From: Littorina saxatilis | Taxonomy: Eukaryota; Mollusca; Gastropoda; Littorinimorpha; Littorinidae | DNA length: 64,000 bases | Reading direction: 5' to 3' | Assembly (NCBI RefSeq): GCF_037325665.1 | Contig: NC_090255.1 | Location: forward strand, 29,190,214 to 29,254,213 | Shown here: one piece after another, positions 1 through 10,200 of the stretch | Position numbering within the stretch: position 1 is the first letter of the stretch | Layout of the letters: every line of letters begins with the position of its first letter | The notes under the pieces: generated by a model | Databases searched by the model: none | Told to the model about the DNA's origin: nothing | Seen by the model: the letters and a program-made list of their open reading frames with translations, nothing else | Position numbers and translations under genes: made by a program

Positions 1-3000
1 TAAAAAGATTTTTTTGTTAATTTTTGTTTGCAAGGAGGGGTTTCCATGAAGTAGAATATCTGTGTGTATGAAGTTGTTGGTTAGTTTGTTGATTGTGTTG
101 TTTCTTGCAGCTAAGTGTAAACGGCATTCTAGTAAGAAGTGTGTTGCAGTTTCTGTTCCATCACCACAGTCGCATACGCTATTTTCCGCAAGGTGTCGCT
201 CGACTAAGTCTTTCTTTAGATCGCTGATATTAAGTCTCATTTTTGTGTGGATTATTTGTGTTTGTCGACTGCCACTGTAGAAGTAAACGGGAATTTGTGT
301 GTCGTCTTTTGTTAAGTAATGTTTAAATTCCCCGAGGGAGTCGGTTAACTGTATTTGTTCAGGTAGTTGGTTCCAGAGTACTGTTGTCGAAGGAAAAAAG
401 GATGTTTTGTACGTTTCTGTTCGATGTGGGGGTATACTTCGTTCTAAGGGGCGGCGTCTGTGGTAGGGGTTGTTGGCTGCTACGAGAGGTGGGAGTGCTG
501 CTTGTAGGTATGGGGGGGTCTTGTCGTGAGTAATTTTATGGAACATTGTTAGTTTATGACGGTTACGCCTTTCAGATAATGATTGGAGTCCAGATTCTCC
601 GTAAAGCTTAAAGTGACTGGTTCCGCGGACAGCTCCGATGATTGTTCGTATTGCGTCTAGGTTTAACTGTTCGAGTTCATCTGTTAGGGTTTTGCTACAA
701 TTGTCCCATATTATGTCGCAATAATCAAAGTGTGGTAGAATGAAGGATTTATACATAATTTCCAATGATTTTCGGCTCAGTCTATATTTGTATGTACGCA
801 AGCAAGCTACGAGAGTTCTGCACTTTGCAACAAGAGATTTTATATGTTCATCCCATTTACAGTTGTTTTGTATTATTATTCCTAAGTGTTTGTGATTTTG
901 GGAACTTTCAAGGATGGTATTGCCAAAGTTTAGATCTGCGATATCAGGGGTTCTTTGTGTACAAAAGTTCACCAATTCAGTTTTTGCATGGTTAAATGCT
1001 ACCTTCCATGTTTCTGCCCAATTTACAATTTTTTCAAGATCTGAGTTTAAAATTTCGGCACGGATGTTGTGATTGGCTAAAGACAAGTACATGCTAGTGT
1101 CGTCAGCAAAAAGCTTAATCGTAGATTCTATATCACGTACAATGTCGTTTACATAAATTAGGAAGAGTAAGGGTCCAAGCACTGAACCTTGAGGAACTCC
1201 CGCTACTACTGGAAGATAAGTTGATTTACTGCCTTTTAATACAACTGCTTGCTTTCGATCTGTTAGGTAGTCTGTAAACCAGTTTAATAATGGCCCATTA
1301 ATTCCAGCGGCTTCGAGTTTATGCAATAAGCCCCGGTGCCAAACTCTATCGAATGCTTTGGATATATCAAAGAAGATTGCTTGGGTAGTTATTCTATTAT
1401 CGAGTGATTTGCATATGTCATTGTATATTGTAAGAAGCTGGTAAACAGTTGAGTCTCCAGGGATGAAACCGGACTGCGACTCTGTAATGATATTGTTTTG
1501 TGTTGAGTAGTCAAAGACATGAATTTGTATACATTTCTCTAGTGTTTTGCCAACACAGCTTAGGAGGGAGATTGGACGATAATTACTACATGTATCTTTG
1601 TTCCCCTTTTTATGAACTGGTGAAACGTGGGCTATTTTCCAAACTGACGGAAAAAGTCCTTCATGTAAAGACCGATTAAACAGTGCAGTTAGGCTGTCAC
1701 AAATCACTTCGCAGCTCTCAATTAAAATTCGATTGTGGATTTCGTCTGGACCGACTGCTTTTGTTTTGTCTAGTTTGTTAATCGTATTTTTAACTTCTTC
1801 GACTGAAAGTGTGAGATTGTTTATTCTGCAAGGAAGCCTTGGTACTTCAGGAATGTCTGACATATCGTCTTCGACAATGGACTGTTGGATAAAGAAGTCG
1901 TTGAACAAGTTTGCTTTTTCTAGGTTAGTATAGTAGGTTGTTCCGTTTGACGTCAAAGGAGGAATTTCATTGGGGTTTGATCCTTTCTTTGATAAGAATG
2001 ATTTAACTAGTTTCCACCAATTTTTAGTGCCAAAGTTATCTCCACTGGATACTTTTTTGTCTAATTCTTTTATATATTCTAATTTCCGATTACGAATTGT
2101 GTCAGTATAATTATTGCGAGTCATACGAAAGTGTTCCCAGGCCTCAGGTGTGTTTAGTCGCACTGCTGTATCATGAACTGATCTTTTTTTGTCGCGTAGT
2201 TTTATAATTTCCTCTGTCATCCATGGTGCGTCTTGATCGCGAACAGTTATTGTCTTTACTGGCATGCATAGTCTTGCGACACTTAACAGCTTTTCGGAAA
2301 ATGACCTGGCAGCTTCGTTGACAGTGTGTAGCGTTGCAATGTTCATCCAGTCGGTTTTCCTCAATTCGATAAGGAATTTTTCTTTGTTTAATTTGGAATA
2401 GTTAAATATTGTTCTTTTAGATGCAGGAGTTTTATGTATGTGTTTCTTGATTGTCGCACATGGCACAGAATGGTCGCTGCAAATAGGGGGTAGAACGTTA
2501 ATGCTTTGCACGATGTCTACACTCGAGGTAAGAATAAGGTCAATGCATGACGATGTTGTTTCTGTAACGCGGGTCGGAAGTGTAACTAGTTGTTGTAGAC
2601 TGTTTAAAGTGATAATATCAAGAAGATGCTGCGACGGGTTGTTTGTAAAATCTGAATTGAAATCACCAAGAATAATAAACATATGCTCTGAAGCGGCGAC
2701 ATTTTTAATTGACTGATCGATGAGTTTCCAGTATTCTACATTAGAGTTAGGCGGCCTATAAAATGTACCTATTAACAGCGTATCCTGGTTTAATCTAGTT
2801 TCAACCCATACGGCCTCAAGCTGGGGGATCAGAAGGTCATGCCTTGGTTTGCACACAAGACTGTTTTTCACGTATACTGCTACCCCGCCGTGGGGGTCGT
2901 TAGGTCTGTCTTTACGAATTGGGGGGTGATAACCGTTAAGATGAATGTCGTAGTTAGAAGTGGTCTCCGAAAGCCATGTCTCTGAGATCGTTATAATATC

Positions 3001-3480
3001 GTGGGTACTAGTCTCTGTTTCTATTATATCTAATTTGTTTCTGATACTTCTAGCATTTATGTGTATAACAGATAGCTCGCTAGGTTTCTTAGTTCGTGGC
3101 GGTCCAGGGTTCGGGTGAATGTCGCCAGCAAGGCAGATCAGATAGCTGGCAAGGTTAATAAGTATTATATAGGAAAGGGATACGCTAACTGGTGCAATGT
3201 GGGTAAGTTGATTACGTGGTTTAATAGATTCGGCTTGTTGTGTCACATTCTTGGATGGGGCTGCCTTTCGACCGAGTAGATGCGATTTAAAGAATGTTTG
3301 GTTAGATAAACAATGGAGTAACAACGCAAGAGGACAGCCTTCTTTGCCCATAAAAAGTAATGCGAGAAAAGAGTGAATATTTGAAATATTCAAAAAGTCC
3401 AATTTTCTATTGGACAGGCCGACCGCTATTGAGTGATAACCCCCGATTCTGGCCCTGTAACAAGCTAGTGATACAAACAT
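1..3480 (-). CDS. LINE ORF2: AP endonuclease plus reverse transcriptase, 3' end off the left edge
   Basis: Reading the minus strand from the ATG at 3480 gives an open frame with no stop through position 1 (1160 codons so far). The first in-frame stop upstream lies just above 3480; a second possible start is at 3351 (residue 44). Visible motifs in order: HPNPGP (about residues 122-127) ahead of the endonuclease; endonuclease blocks INARS (141-145), LGDFNSD (271-277) and SDH (335-337); RT blocks YRPISLLS (about 634), FDISKAFD (704-711), GVPQGS (761-766) and FADD (791-794). A C-terminal CxCG...H...C cluster then leads to a typical LINE end, so probably only tens of residues are missing. The product nicks the target and reverse-transcribes its own RNA in cis. 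The motif set fits the CR1/L2/jockey group; the exact clade is not settled. Codons are AT-rich. The absence of breaks over 3.4 kb suggests a recent insertion, here probably within or beside the downstream part of the transporter gene. Confidence 0.95.
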   Translation of the reverse strand, partial: MFVSLACYRARIGGYHSIAVGLSNRKLDFLNISNIHSFLALLFMGKEGCPLALLLHCLSNQTFFKSHLLGRKAAPSKNVTQQAESIKPRNQLTHIAPVSVSLSYIILINLASYLICLAGDIHPNPGPPRTKKPSELSVIHINARSIRNKLDIIETETSTHDIITISETWLSETTSNYDIHLNGYHPPIRKDRPNDPHGGVAVYVKNSLVCKPRHDLLIPQLEAVWVETRLNQDTLLIGTFYRPPNSNVEYWKLIDQSIKNVAASEHMFIILGDFNSDFTNNPSQHLLDIITLNSLQQLVTLPTRVTETTSSCIDLILTSSVDIVQSINVLPPICSDHSVPCATIKKHIHKTPASKRTIFNYSKLNKEKFLIELRKTDWMNIATLHTVNEAARSFSEKLLSVARLCMPVKTITVRDQDAPWMTEEIIKLRDKKRSVHDTAVRLNTPEAWEHFRMTRNNYTDTIRNRKLEYIKELDKKVSSGDNFGTKNWWKLVKSFLSKKGSNPNEIPPLTSNGTTYYTNLEKANLFNDFFIQQSIVEDDMSDIPEVPRLPCRINNLTLSVEEVKNTINKLDKTKAVGPDEIHNRILIESCEVICDSLTALFNRSLHEGLFPSVWKIAHVSPVHKKGNKDTCSNYRPISLLSCVGKTLEKCIQIHVFDYSTQNNIITESQSGFIPGDSTVYQLLTIYNDICKSLDNRITTQAIFFDISKAFDRVWHRGLLHKLEAAGINGPLLNWFTDYLTDRKQAVVLKGSKSTYLPVVAGVPQGSVLGPLLFLIYVNDIVRDIESTIKLFADDTSMYLSLANHNIRAEILNSDLEKIVNWAETWKVAFNHAKTELVNFCTQRTPDIADLNFGNTILESSQNHKHLGIIIQNNCKWDEHIKSLVAKCRTLVACLRTYKYRLSRKSLEIMYKSFILPHFDYCDIIWDNCSKTLTDELEQLNLDAIRTIIGAVRGTSHFKLYGESGLQSLSERRNRHKLTMFHKITHDKTPPYLQAALPPLVAANNPYHRRRPLERSIPPHRTETYKTSFFPSTTVLWNQLPEQIQLTDSLGEFKHYLTKDDTQIPVYFYSGSRQTQIIHTKMRLNISDLKKDLVERHLAENSVCDCGDGTETATHFLLECRLHLAARNNTINKLTNNFIHTDILLHGNPSLQTKINKKIFL

Positions 3481-4397
3481 TATGTCACAGTTTCGCTAAG
3501 GAACACAAAAGGAGACGGGGCCAGAAGCGGTGGCGATCGTTTACACTGGTCTCTCGGAAGAAGCACACTCTTGGACGGAGAAGGAAATGTCTCTATCAGG
3601 AAAGGAGAAAGAGGACAGTTGAGTGAACAGAGCAGAAATATCGAAGTTCTAAGTAGGAATGACATTTTTAGGATTACGTTCAGTGTATGAATTGGAACAG
3701 AGCGATATGTCTATGTGAAAAAGCAACTTTAAAAGAAAAACAAGAAAAGAAGTAAATATAAACAATAAAGAAAACTCGCAAAGAACCAACAGAAAGGAGA
3801 ACAGCAACAATGAAGTACGATCACAGGACAACTTATGACTTTATACAGAACACAATTAAGAAGGAGAAGAGGAAAGAATAAAGAATAAGTCGGTTTTCAG
3901 ACAAAGTAGAGTAAATGGATACGATGGTGATAGAATTATCAGGTAAGTGAATAGGTCACACGAATGGCTGTGAAGACATTCTACGTCAAATACACAATAT
4001 TGCATGTGTTATACAGCAGGGTGAATTATGAGTAGCATTGAATTTGGCACAGCTATGTACATTTGAGTATTAAATTATGAACACAAGAGTTGGACGACGT
4101 GGTGTAAGTAAGTTTAGTTGATGTAGCCTGTACGATCATGAAAAATGAGAAGATAAATCGAAGCGAGCATGACAGGGGTGAAGACATATAAACAAAAGTA
4201 CATGCATTCACTATAAGACTATATATACTTGTATTACAACGATGTTGGCAAAGCTTTGGATACATTACATGTTAACAGTGCATTGACACGGCAAAGTCGA
4301 ATCTAAGTATTGAAAGCAATGAAGAGATTCGCACACAGGCATGCGTCGAAACACGACGGGTGTCCCCGGTCGTTCACATCATGCACATACACACTCA

Positions 4398-4401
4398 TTC
4401 G

Positions 4402-4433
<32 letters not shown>

Positions 4434-4560
4434 CACTCGCACACAACACGCGCGTGCGCGCACACACACTCCACCCTCACAAACACACACAAACGTACAC
4501 ACGCTGGCACTCACACACCCTCACAAACACACACACGTATCCGCTCGCACACAGCGCACG
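4398..4560. repeat. (CA)n imperfect microsatellite
   Basis: CA dinucleotides are interrupted by CG, CT and AAAC steps. The tract lies between the two LINE-type ORFs. Confidence 0.95.
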
Positions 4561-4865
4561 TACACATACTGTATCATCAGTTCCGATGTCTGGAGTGCGC
4601 ATATACCATAAAGCAAGACTGGTGTCAGTTCAGTTTCTTGGCACAGTGGCACGTACTAACGCGTGGTCAGAGTGGAGAATGCACGCTCTTACACTGACCT
4701 GGGCAGGTGAGGGCAGTGGGGGAGGGGTTACAGGTATGATTCATAGGCACATGCACGTTGACTATGAGAAATGATCTGATTGTGGCAAGATGTTCACCTA
4801 GAAAAAAAATATGCGACCTAAAGTTCAGTATTTGTCTCTTTATGTGTTGTATTCTTCATTTCCCT

Positions 4866-4940
4866 GCACACACACTCACACACACACGCATACACGCGCA
4901 CGCACATACGCACACACGCGCACACACACACACACACATA

Positions 4941-4979
<39 letters not shown>
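4866..4979. repeat. (CA)n microsatellite
   Basis: An almost continuous CA tract with CG and TA interruptions ends about 65 bp beyond the stop codon of the ORF1-like CDS (minus strand). Confidence 0.95.
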
Positions 4980-4981
<2 letters not shown>

Positions 4982-5043
4982 TTAGATGAATTGTGACGTG
5001 ACCGTACAGTTAGTGAAGGAGAGGACTGGCACAAAGGCTGGCA

Positions 5044-5910
5044 CTACACCAAGGCTTCCAGTTCGCGCATGGTTGTGATGCGGTTTACTGTGTTGTGTTT
5101 CTTCACAAAGACGACTCCGTCTCTGCACCAAGTGTCGTCCAGCGACTTGCTCACTTTCAACTGGCGAGCTTTACTGGCCACGGCGGCGCGCGTCTTGGTA
5201 AGATCATCGTTGATGAAGATCTTCGGCGCGCCTCGGGCCCCCCTGGCGTCGCGGGAAGGGAGCGCGGGCCAGCTGGCGTCTGGGAAGAGCTTGCTGGAGT
5301 CCACGTCGCGCAGGTTCCTCCGGGCCATCATCAGGGTCACCTTGCTGCGGTAAGACGTCAGCTTGACGATGATGGGGCGCTGGGAGGGCTGGCCAGGGGC
5401 AGGTTTCCTCCCGACGCGGTGACTCCGGTCGATGTCCACGTCCTTCAGGTCGACTCCAATGCTTTTCGCCACAATCTTGACGATGTTGTCTGTATTCTCG
5501 GACTCGAGCTCAGGGATTGGACTGATCCTAATGCAGTTACGTCGGCTATACTGCTCGAGGTCGTCGAACTGCTCCCTCAGCTGAATGATCTCCTTGTCCT
5601 TGGCCGCTAATATGACCCGGAGGTCGGCTATCTCCTTCCTGACCTCAACCGCCAGGGCCTTGGATAAGAGTTCTATCAGTTCCGGATCAATAAGTGCATT
5701 CTTGAGCTGTTCTTTTAGGTTGGACATATCTGGTGGTTGTATGGGGGCGTCCAACGCAGTGCTGTTCAAGTACGTAGGGTTAATGATTGTGGTTTCTGGG
5801 TCTGAATCAGACATGAAGCTATCACAAGGTCGCTTTGCCTCGCCGTCGTCAGATAGAGGAGATACAGCAGGTCGTTTGGCTGTCTCGCGGTCGCGGTCCG
5901 GTGTCGACAT
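5044..5910 (-). CDS. LINE ORF1-like nucleic-acid-binding protein
   Basis: This is a complete 288-residue ORF. Residues 1-60 are low-complexity and charged. Residues about 62-122 have a leucine/charged heptad pattern expected of a coiled coil and end in LEQYSRRNCIRIS, a junction typical of LINE ORF1 proteins. A basic RRM-like block follows (DRSHRVGR at 161-168; IVKLTSYRSK at 181-190), then a C-terminal stretch (IFINDDLTKTR from 231) matching the C-terminal domain of such proteins. The family forms multimers that bind element RNA and chaperone reverse transcription. It sits upstream of, and on the same strand as, ORF2, so it could be that element's first ORF. However, it is visibly GC-richer than ORF2 and is separated by 1.5 kb, so it may come from a different element. 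A host coiled-coil protein is less likely. Confidence 0.85.
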   Translation of the reverse strand: MSTPDRDRETAKRPAVSPLSDDGEAKRPCDSFMSDSDPETTIINPTYLNSTALDAPIQPPDMSNLKEQLKNALIDPELIELLSKALAVEVRKEIADLRVILAAKDKEIIQLREQFDDLEQYSRRNCIRISPIPELESENTDNIVKIVAKSIGVDLKDVDIDRSHRVGRKPAPGQPSQRPIIVKLTSYRSKVTLMMARRNLRDVDSSKLFPDASWPALPSRDARGARGAPKIFINDDLTKTRAAVASKARQLKVSKSLDDTWCRDGVVFVKKHNTVNRITTMRELEALV

Positions 5911-6420
5911 AGAGAAGGATCGTACAGATATTCAGGTAATGTTTTCAAAAGAAAATGTTAACAGCAGACGCCACTGTGACACTGCAAGAGTGTTGCAAGG
6001 GTATTGTCCACAGCTGGCGACTGAAAACCGTGACTCCGTGACACGTACGAGCGTGAATGTTGTTTAGCAATTGGTCAATAGGTCAGTAGGCCACACTGTT
6101 GTCAATGAAAAGCGTGAAGCGTGCAGTGGTCTGTTACATTGCACGAGCAATATCTAATCTGAACATGACAGTTCATTCTTGACCCGAATCAGTTAAACTT
6201 CAATTCGATTTTAGACAAAGAACACTCACTTGCATCACGTCAAAAGTCACTGAGAATTGACCACAAGTGTAGAACGTTTAGATGTGCACAATATCAGAGT
6301 CCATACTGCTTCCCTTGCACTGTAGTTTAACGAAAATCCTCACAGTCATCGAGCTCCGTTCAACCAACCGCCATTGCGACCTTCACCTTCATTTTGTCTT
6401 TTAAATATGATGCTTTACAA
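5911..6420. other. Non-coding stretch upstream of the ORF1-like CDS
   Basis: I see no convincing ORF, RNA gene or repeat. It could be the 5' UTR or promoter of the LINE or plain intron of the transporter gene. Confidence 0.4.
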
Positions 6421-6476
6421 TCACACGCACGCACGCACACACACACACGCACACACACACACACACACACACACTG

Positions 6477-6511
<35 letters not shown>

Positions 6512-6598
6512 AACACACACACACACACATACACACACACACTGAACACACACACACTGAACACACACTCACACACACATATACACAAACACACTGAA
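6421..6598. repeat. (CA)n with ACTGAACAC interruptions
   Basis: The CA tract has a recurring ACTGAACAC spacer. It is directly followed by a SINE core fragment. Confidence 0.95.
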
Positions 6599-6600
6599 CA

Positions 6601-6836
6601 CTCCCCCCCTTTCCTAACCTAGGTGGTGGGTTCAAGTGCTAGTCTTTCGGATGAGACGAAAAACCGAGGTCCCTTCGTGTACACTACATTGGGGTGTGCA
6701 CGTTAACGATCCCACGATTGACAAAAGGGTCTTTTCTGGCAAAATTGTATAGGCATAGATAAAAAAATGTCCATCAAATACCCGTGGGACCTGGAATAAA
6801 GTATGCACAAAAAAAATTCCATCTCACACGGCATTA
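6601..6836 (+). mobile_element. SINE core fragment (same family as 35868-36337)
   Basis: The block from CTAACCTAGGTGGTGGG through GGATGAGACGAAAAACCGAG to TCTCACACGGCATTAA matches, in opposite orientation, the longer copy at 35868-36337. The tRNA-like head is missing. The GGATGAGACG...CCGAGGTCCC block resembles a deeply conserved metazoan SINE core (possibly the Nin domain), which is a recollection and not a search result. Confidence 0.85.
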
Positions 6837-6951
6837 AGTCTCAGGAAACATGAATACACGCATGCGGGGAGAAAGCAGCCCGAATTTCCATGAGGGTAAC
6901 CTCACTGGACTGTAAATCTTATCCAATCCAATCCATCCAATCCATCCAAAC

Positions 6952-7009
6952 ACACACACACACACAAACACACTGAACACACACAGACACACAGACACAC
7001 AGACACACA

Positions 7010-7045
<36 letters not shown>
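6952..7045. repeat. (CA)n microsatellite beside the exon 6 donor
   Basis: A CA tract with CAGACA interruptions in the transporter intron, within 10 bp of the 5' splice site. Confidence 0.95.
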
Positions 7046-7048
<3 letters not shown>

Positions 7049-7052
7049 TCAC

Positions 7053-7271
7053 CAACTTCATAGTAGTCGAGCAGTGTGAAGCCATAGGCAGCTAACCCTG
7101 CAATAAGAGTCGTGGCGCCCAGGAGGCCAAGAGAAGAGAAGTGACGGATGTAAAGTATCAGCCCTATCAACCCTCGCCCAGCAACGTTGGAGCAGTACAG
7201 AATCACCAGCAGGTGTGTCCCTTGCTCCACGCTCAGCCCTCTCTCCCTGCCGATGTCAGTGAGAAAGATCC
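7053..7271 (-). CDS. Transporter exon 6 (TM8-TM10)
   Basis: The acceptor is TCCCCTCAG|GGATC and the donor is GAAGTTG|GTGAGA. It encodes [20 protein letters not shown] and two further helices ending LLDYYEV. The GLSVEQG segment matches the GI/LSxxxAA-type loop of MCTs. A TG tract begins within 10 bp of the donor, on the intron side. Confidence 0.85.
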
Positions 7272-10200
7272 CTGAGGGGAAAGAATGTAAAAAAGACAAA
7301 TGAAGATTAGTCTTGGGATAAATTATCACAATAATTTGTAAAACAAACAAATAAACATCAAATAAACCGGCACGGTTGGCCTAGTGGTAAGGCGTCCGCC
7401 CCGTGATCGGGAGGTCGTGGGTTCGAACCCCGGCCGGGTCATACCTAAGACTTTAAAATTGGCAATCTAGTGGCTACTCCGCCTGACGTCTGGCATTATG
7501 GGGTTAGTGCTAGGACTGGTTGGTCCGGTGTCAGAGTAATGTGACTGGGTGAGACATGAAGCCTGTGCTGCGACTTCTGTCTTGTGTGTGGCGCACGTTA
7601 TATTCTGTCAAAGCAGCACCACCCTGATATGGCCCTTCGTGGTCGGCTGGGCGTTAAGCAAACGAACAAACAAACAAACAAACAGACAAACAAACAAACA
7701 AACATCAAATAACACAGGGTAGTAAGCGCTCTATATACATACGACATGTGCAATGGAGTAAGCGAGAGTTATACGGAACCTTTCTCCTGGCACCTGAGAG
7801 AATAACAAGCACTGAAATGAACAAGCGACTTTCATCCTCAAATAAACAAAACAAAAAAAAACATTTGTCAGAAAAGGTTTGATTGAAAAAAGATTCAACG
7901 ATTTTTGCTATCACAGAGTTATCACAGAGTTGTCAAAGGTGAACAAGTCGACATCGGCTGTCAAGGTTTTTTTCATGTTTTATTCAGCTAATCACAGGGA
8001 GCCCCCTTGGGGCATGAGGATGAGGAATATGATTGAAAATAGCAATTACAACAACAAGAAAGGCATAGCACTTATTTCAGCATGGATTTGAATAACAAGA
8101 ATTGTCAGTAAGTACTGGTGTCACATGACTGATGTGAACCAGTTGATTGGCTAATGGCGATGCACTAAATCTGTTAGCGCACTCTTGGAGTGCGCTAACT
8201 TTTTCACAGAGCGTATTCTTACACCCTTTGCCAAAGCAAGACTGTACTCTCATCCTCAGAATTAATTAATGACATGTAGCTTATATTCTCCACAATACCA
8301 ATGATTATGACCATAAATTTCCTGCTTTTTAATTAAAAGCAGAAGTGGGTTTTTTTCTGACAGATTGCATGCGCCTGTGCCGCCTACAGTTGCCACTAAT
8401 CTAAAAATAGAACCTGCTGTGTCTAATTTTTCAGTTTCGACTTGCGAAGATTCCTCTCATAATTATGCCATGTTAGTGGCATGTAGCTTATTATCCACAT
8501 TGCCAAAATGATGAGTTAGTATACAAATCCCAGCAGCTAACAGAAAACACAAGTGTTATTTCGATAACGTAGACTAGCAGCTAGATCAGCACCGGCCGGC
8601 GTAGCAGACTACACTGATATACGACTGCATCTGTTCAGTAAATGAATGGTTTCCGAATTATTATTTCAAGGCAAGAAGAATCGGAATCGAAAACGTGTAG
8701 GGTTTAGAACGTTCTTACCATATATATAAGACCAGCCTGCCTCGTGCTTGCAGACTCAGTGCAACGAGACGAGCAATTTTTGTTTTTGAAATGAGACTCA
8801 GTGCAGTGCGTAGCACTAGCAGACGACATAAATCCCGTTCAGCAAATTAACATGTTGGGCAAATGTGAACGATAAAACGATGGGTATATAATACGTGTAG
8901 GGTTCAGAGCATTCTTACCGTTCATATTTAGTACCAGACTCCCCGATGAGTGAAGATGACCACACGAGAATCATTTATTTTGAAAATGTGCTTTCCGTCG
9001 ACCTTGGCAAGGGGCAAAACTCTGCACAGTCAAGTCTGTCGAAGCTCGATGAAGGTTTCGAATCGCAAATAATTAAGAGCATAGTCCTTTCTCCGAGTTA
9101 AAATGAGGTCTCTATGAAAGATCATCACTTTTTAGCTTAACGCTACACTGGAATTTACCAACAGAAATTAAAACAAGAGTTTGCGTGTGACGAACGCACG
9201 ACACACTTCAGACAGCCCACATAAAAGTAGATCATACTGGACGTATACGACCTGACCACACAGTTACGCCTATCCAAATGCGCGTAGCAAAGTGTGCGTT
9301 TTGAATCTTCTTTTTTCTCTGGCGGTACTGACAATATCGTTATTGAAACAATCCCAGTGCACTAAGGGATTTATAGAGCAAATCTCGAAAATAATTATTG
9401 AACTCAGCGCTATGCGCTTCGTTCAATAATGAATTTTCTCGATTTGCTCTATAAATCCCTTAGTGCACTGGGATGTCTCAATAACTTAAAATATGTTTCA
9501 TGGTCAGAATAACCACATACACACAATGTTGTTACCTTCTGGTTATCGGCTTCCGGTTACATTGGATTTATAAGTAGAAGTGACGATGAACACTGCACTC
9601 ACCTGGTAGGTTGAAGGACAGGAAGCGGGAGTAAGTAGCAATGGTGACGAGAACCCAGCGCGTGTTGTGAAAGAGGCCCACCTGGAGCGCTTCATACACT
9701 GAAGATCTTCTCCGACCAGCGGCCGTTGAACGTCGTCGTTGCGTTACGTCGTCCGTCTCTGTGTTGTTGCGTTGTGTATCATCTGCTGGACTGAAAATAC
9801 ACAACATCTTCAGAATATTGTTGTACATGTAGAATAAGGCCCCTCAAATGCAAAATTAAGACGTATCCAAGTAACAGTCACGTTCTAGTCTGGCTTTCAT
9901 GGGAGATCTGGCCAGGCGGCTTCATCAGGATCATTGACACACGTCAAAACCAAACATCCGGACTGCTTGCAATGCAGAGTGAGAAGGTTTTGCTGAATTA
10001 GTTTCCTAAACATGAAGTAATGTACAGCGATCATCTGTTTGCTCGATTAACTTTATAAACGTGAAGCTAATGCAGTCTGCTAAACCGGCACGGTTGGCCT
10101 AGTGGTAAGGCGTCCGCCCCGTGATCGGGAGGTCGTGGGTTCGAACCCCGGCCGGGTCATACCTAAGACTTTAAAATTGGCAATCTAGTGGCTGCTCCGC

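Larger units (their letters stand above)
3481..5043. other. Spacer between LINE ORF2 and the ORF1-like CDS
   Basis: No coding sequence is supported here. The first part (3481-4300) is AT-rich unique-looking sequence that may be the LINE 5' region. The second part is dominated by two imperfect CA tracts. Small ORFs made of His-Thr repeats are translations of these tracts. Confidence 0.6.

Noticed and set aside
4310-4996. Several ORFs rich in His and Thr
   Set aside because: They are frame translations of CA microsatellites. The same holds for the His-Thr, Cys-Val, Leu-Ser and Arg-Glu ORFs over all other CA, TG, CT and GA tracts.
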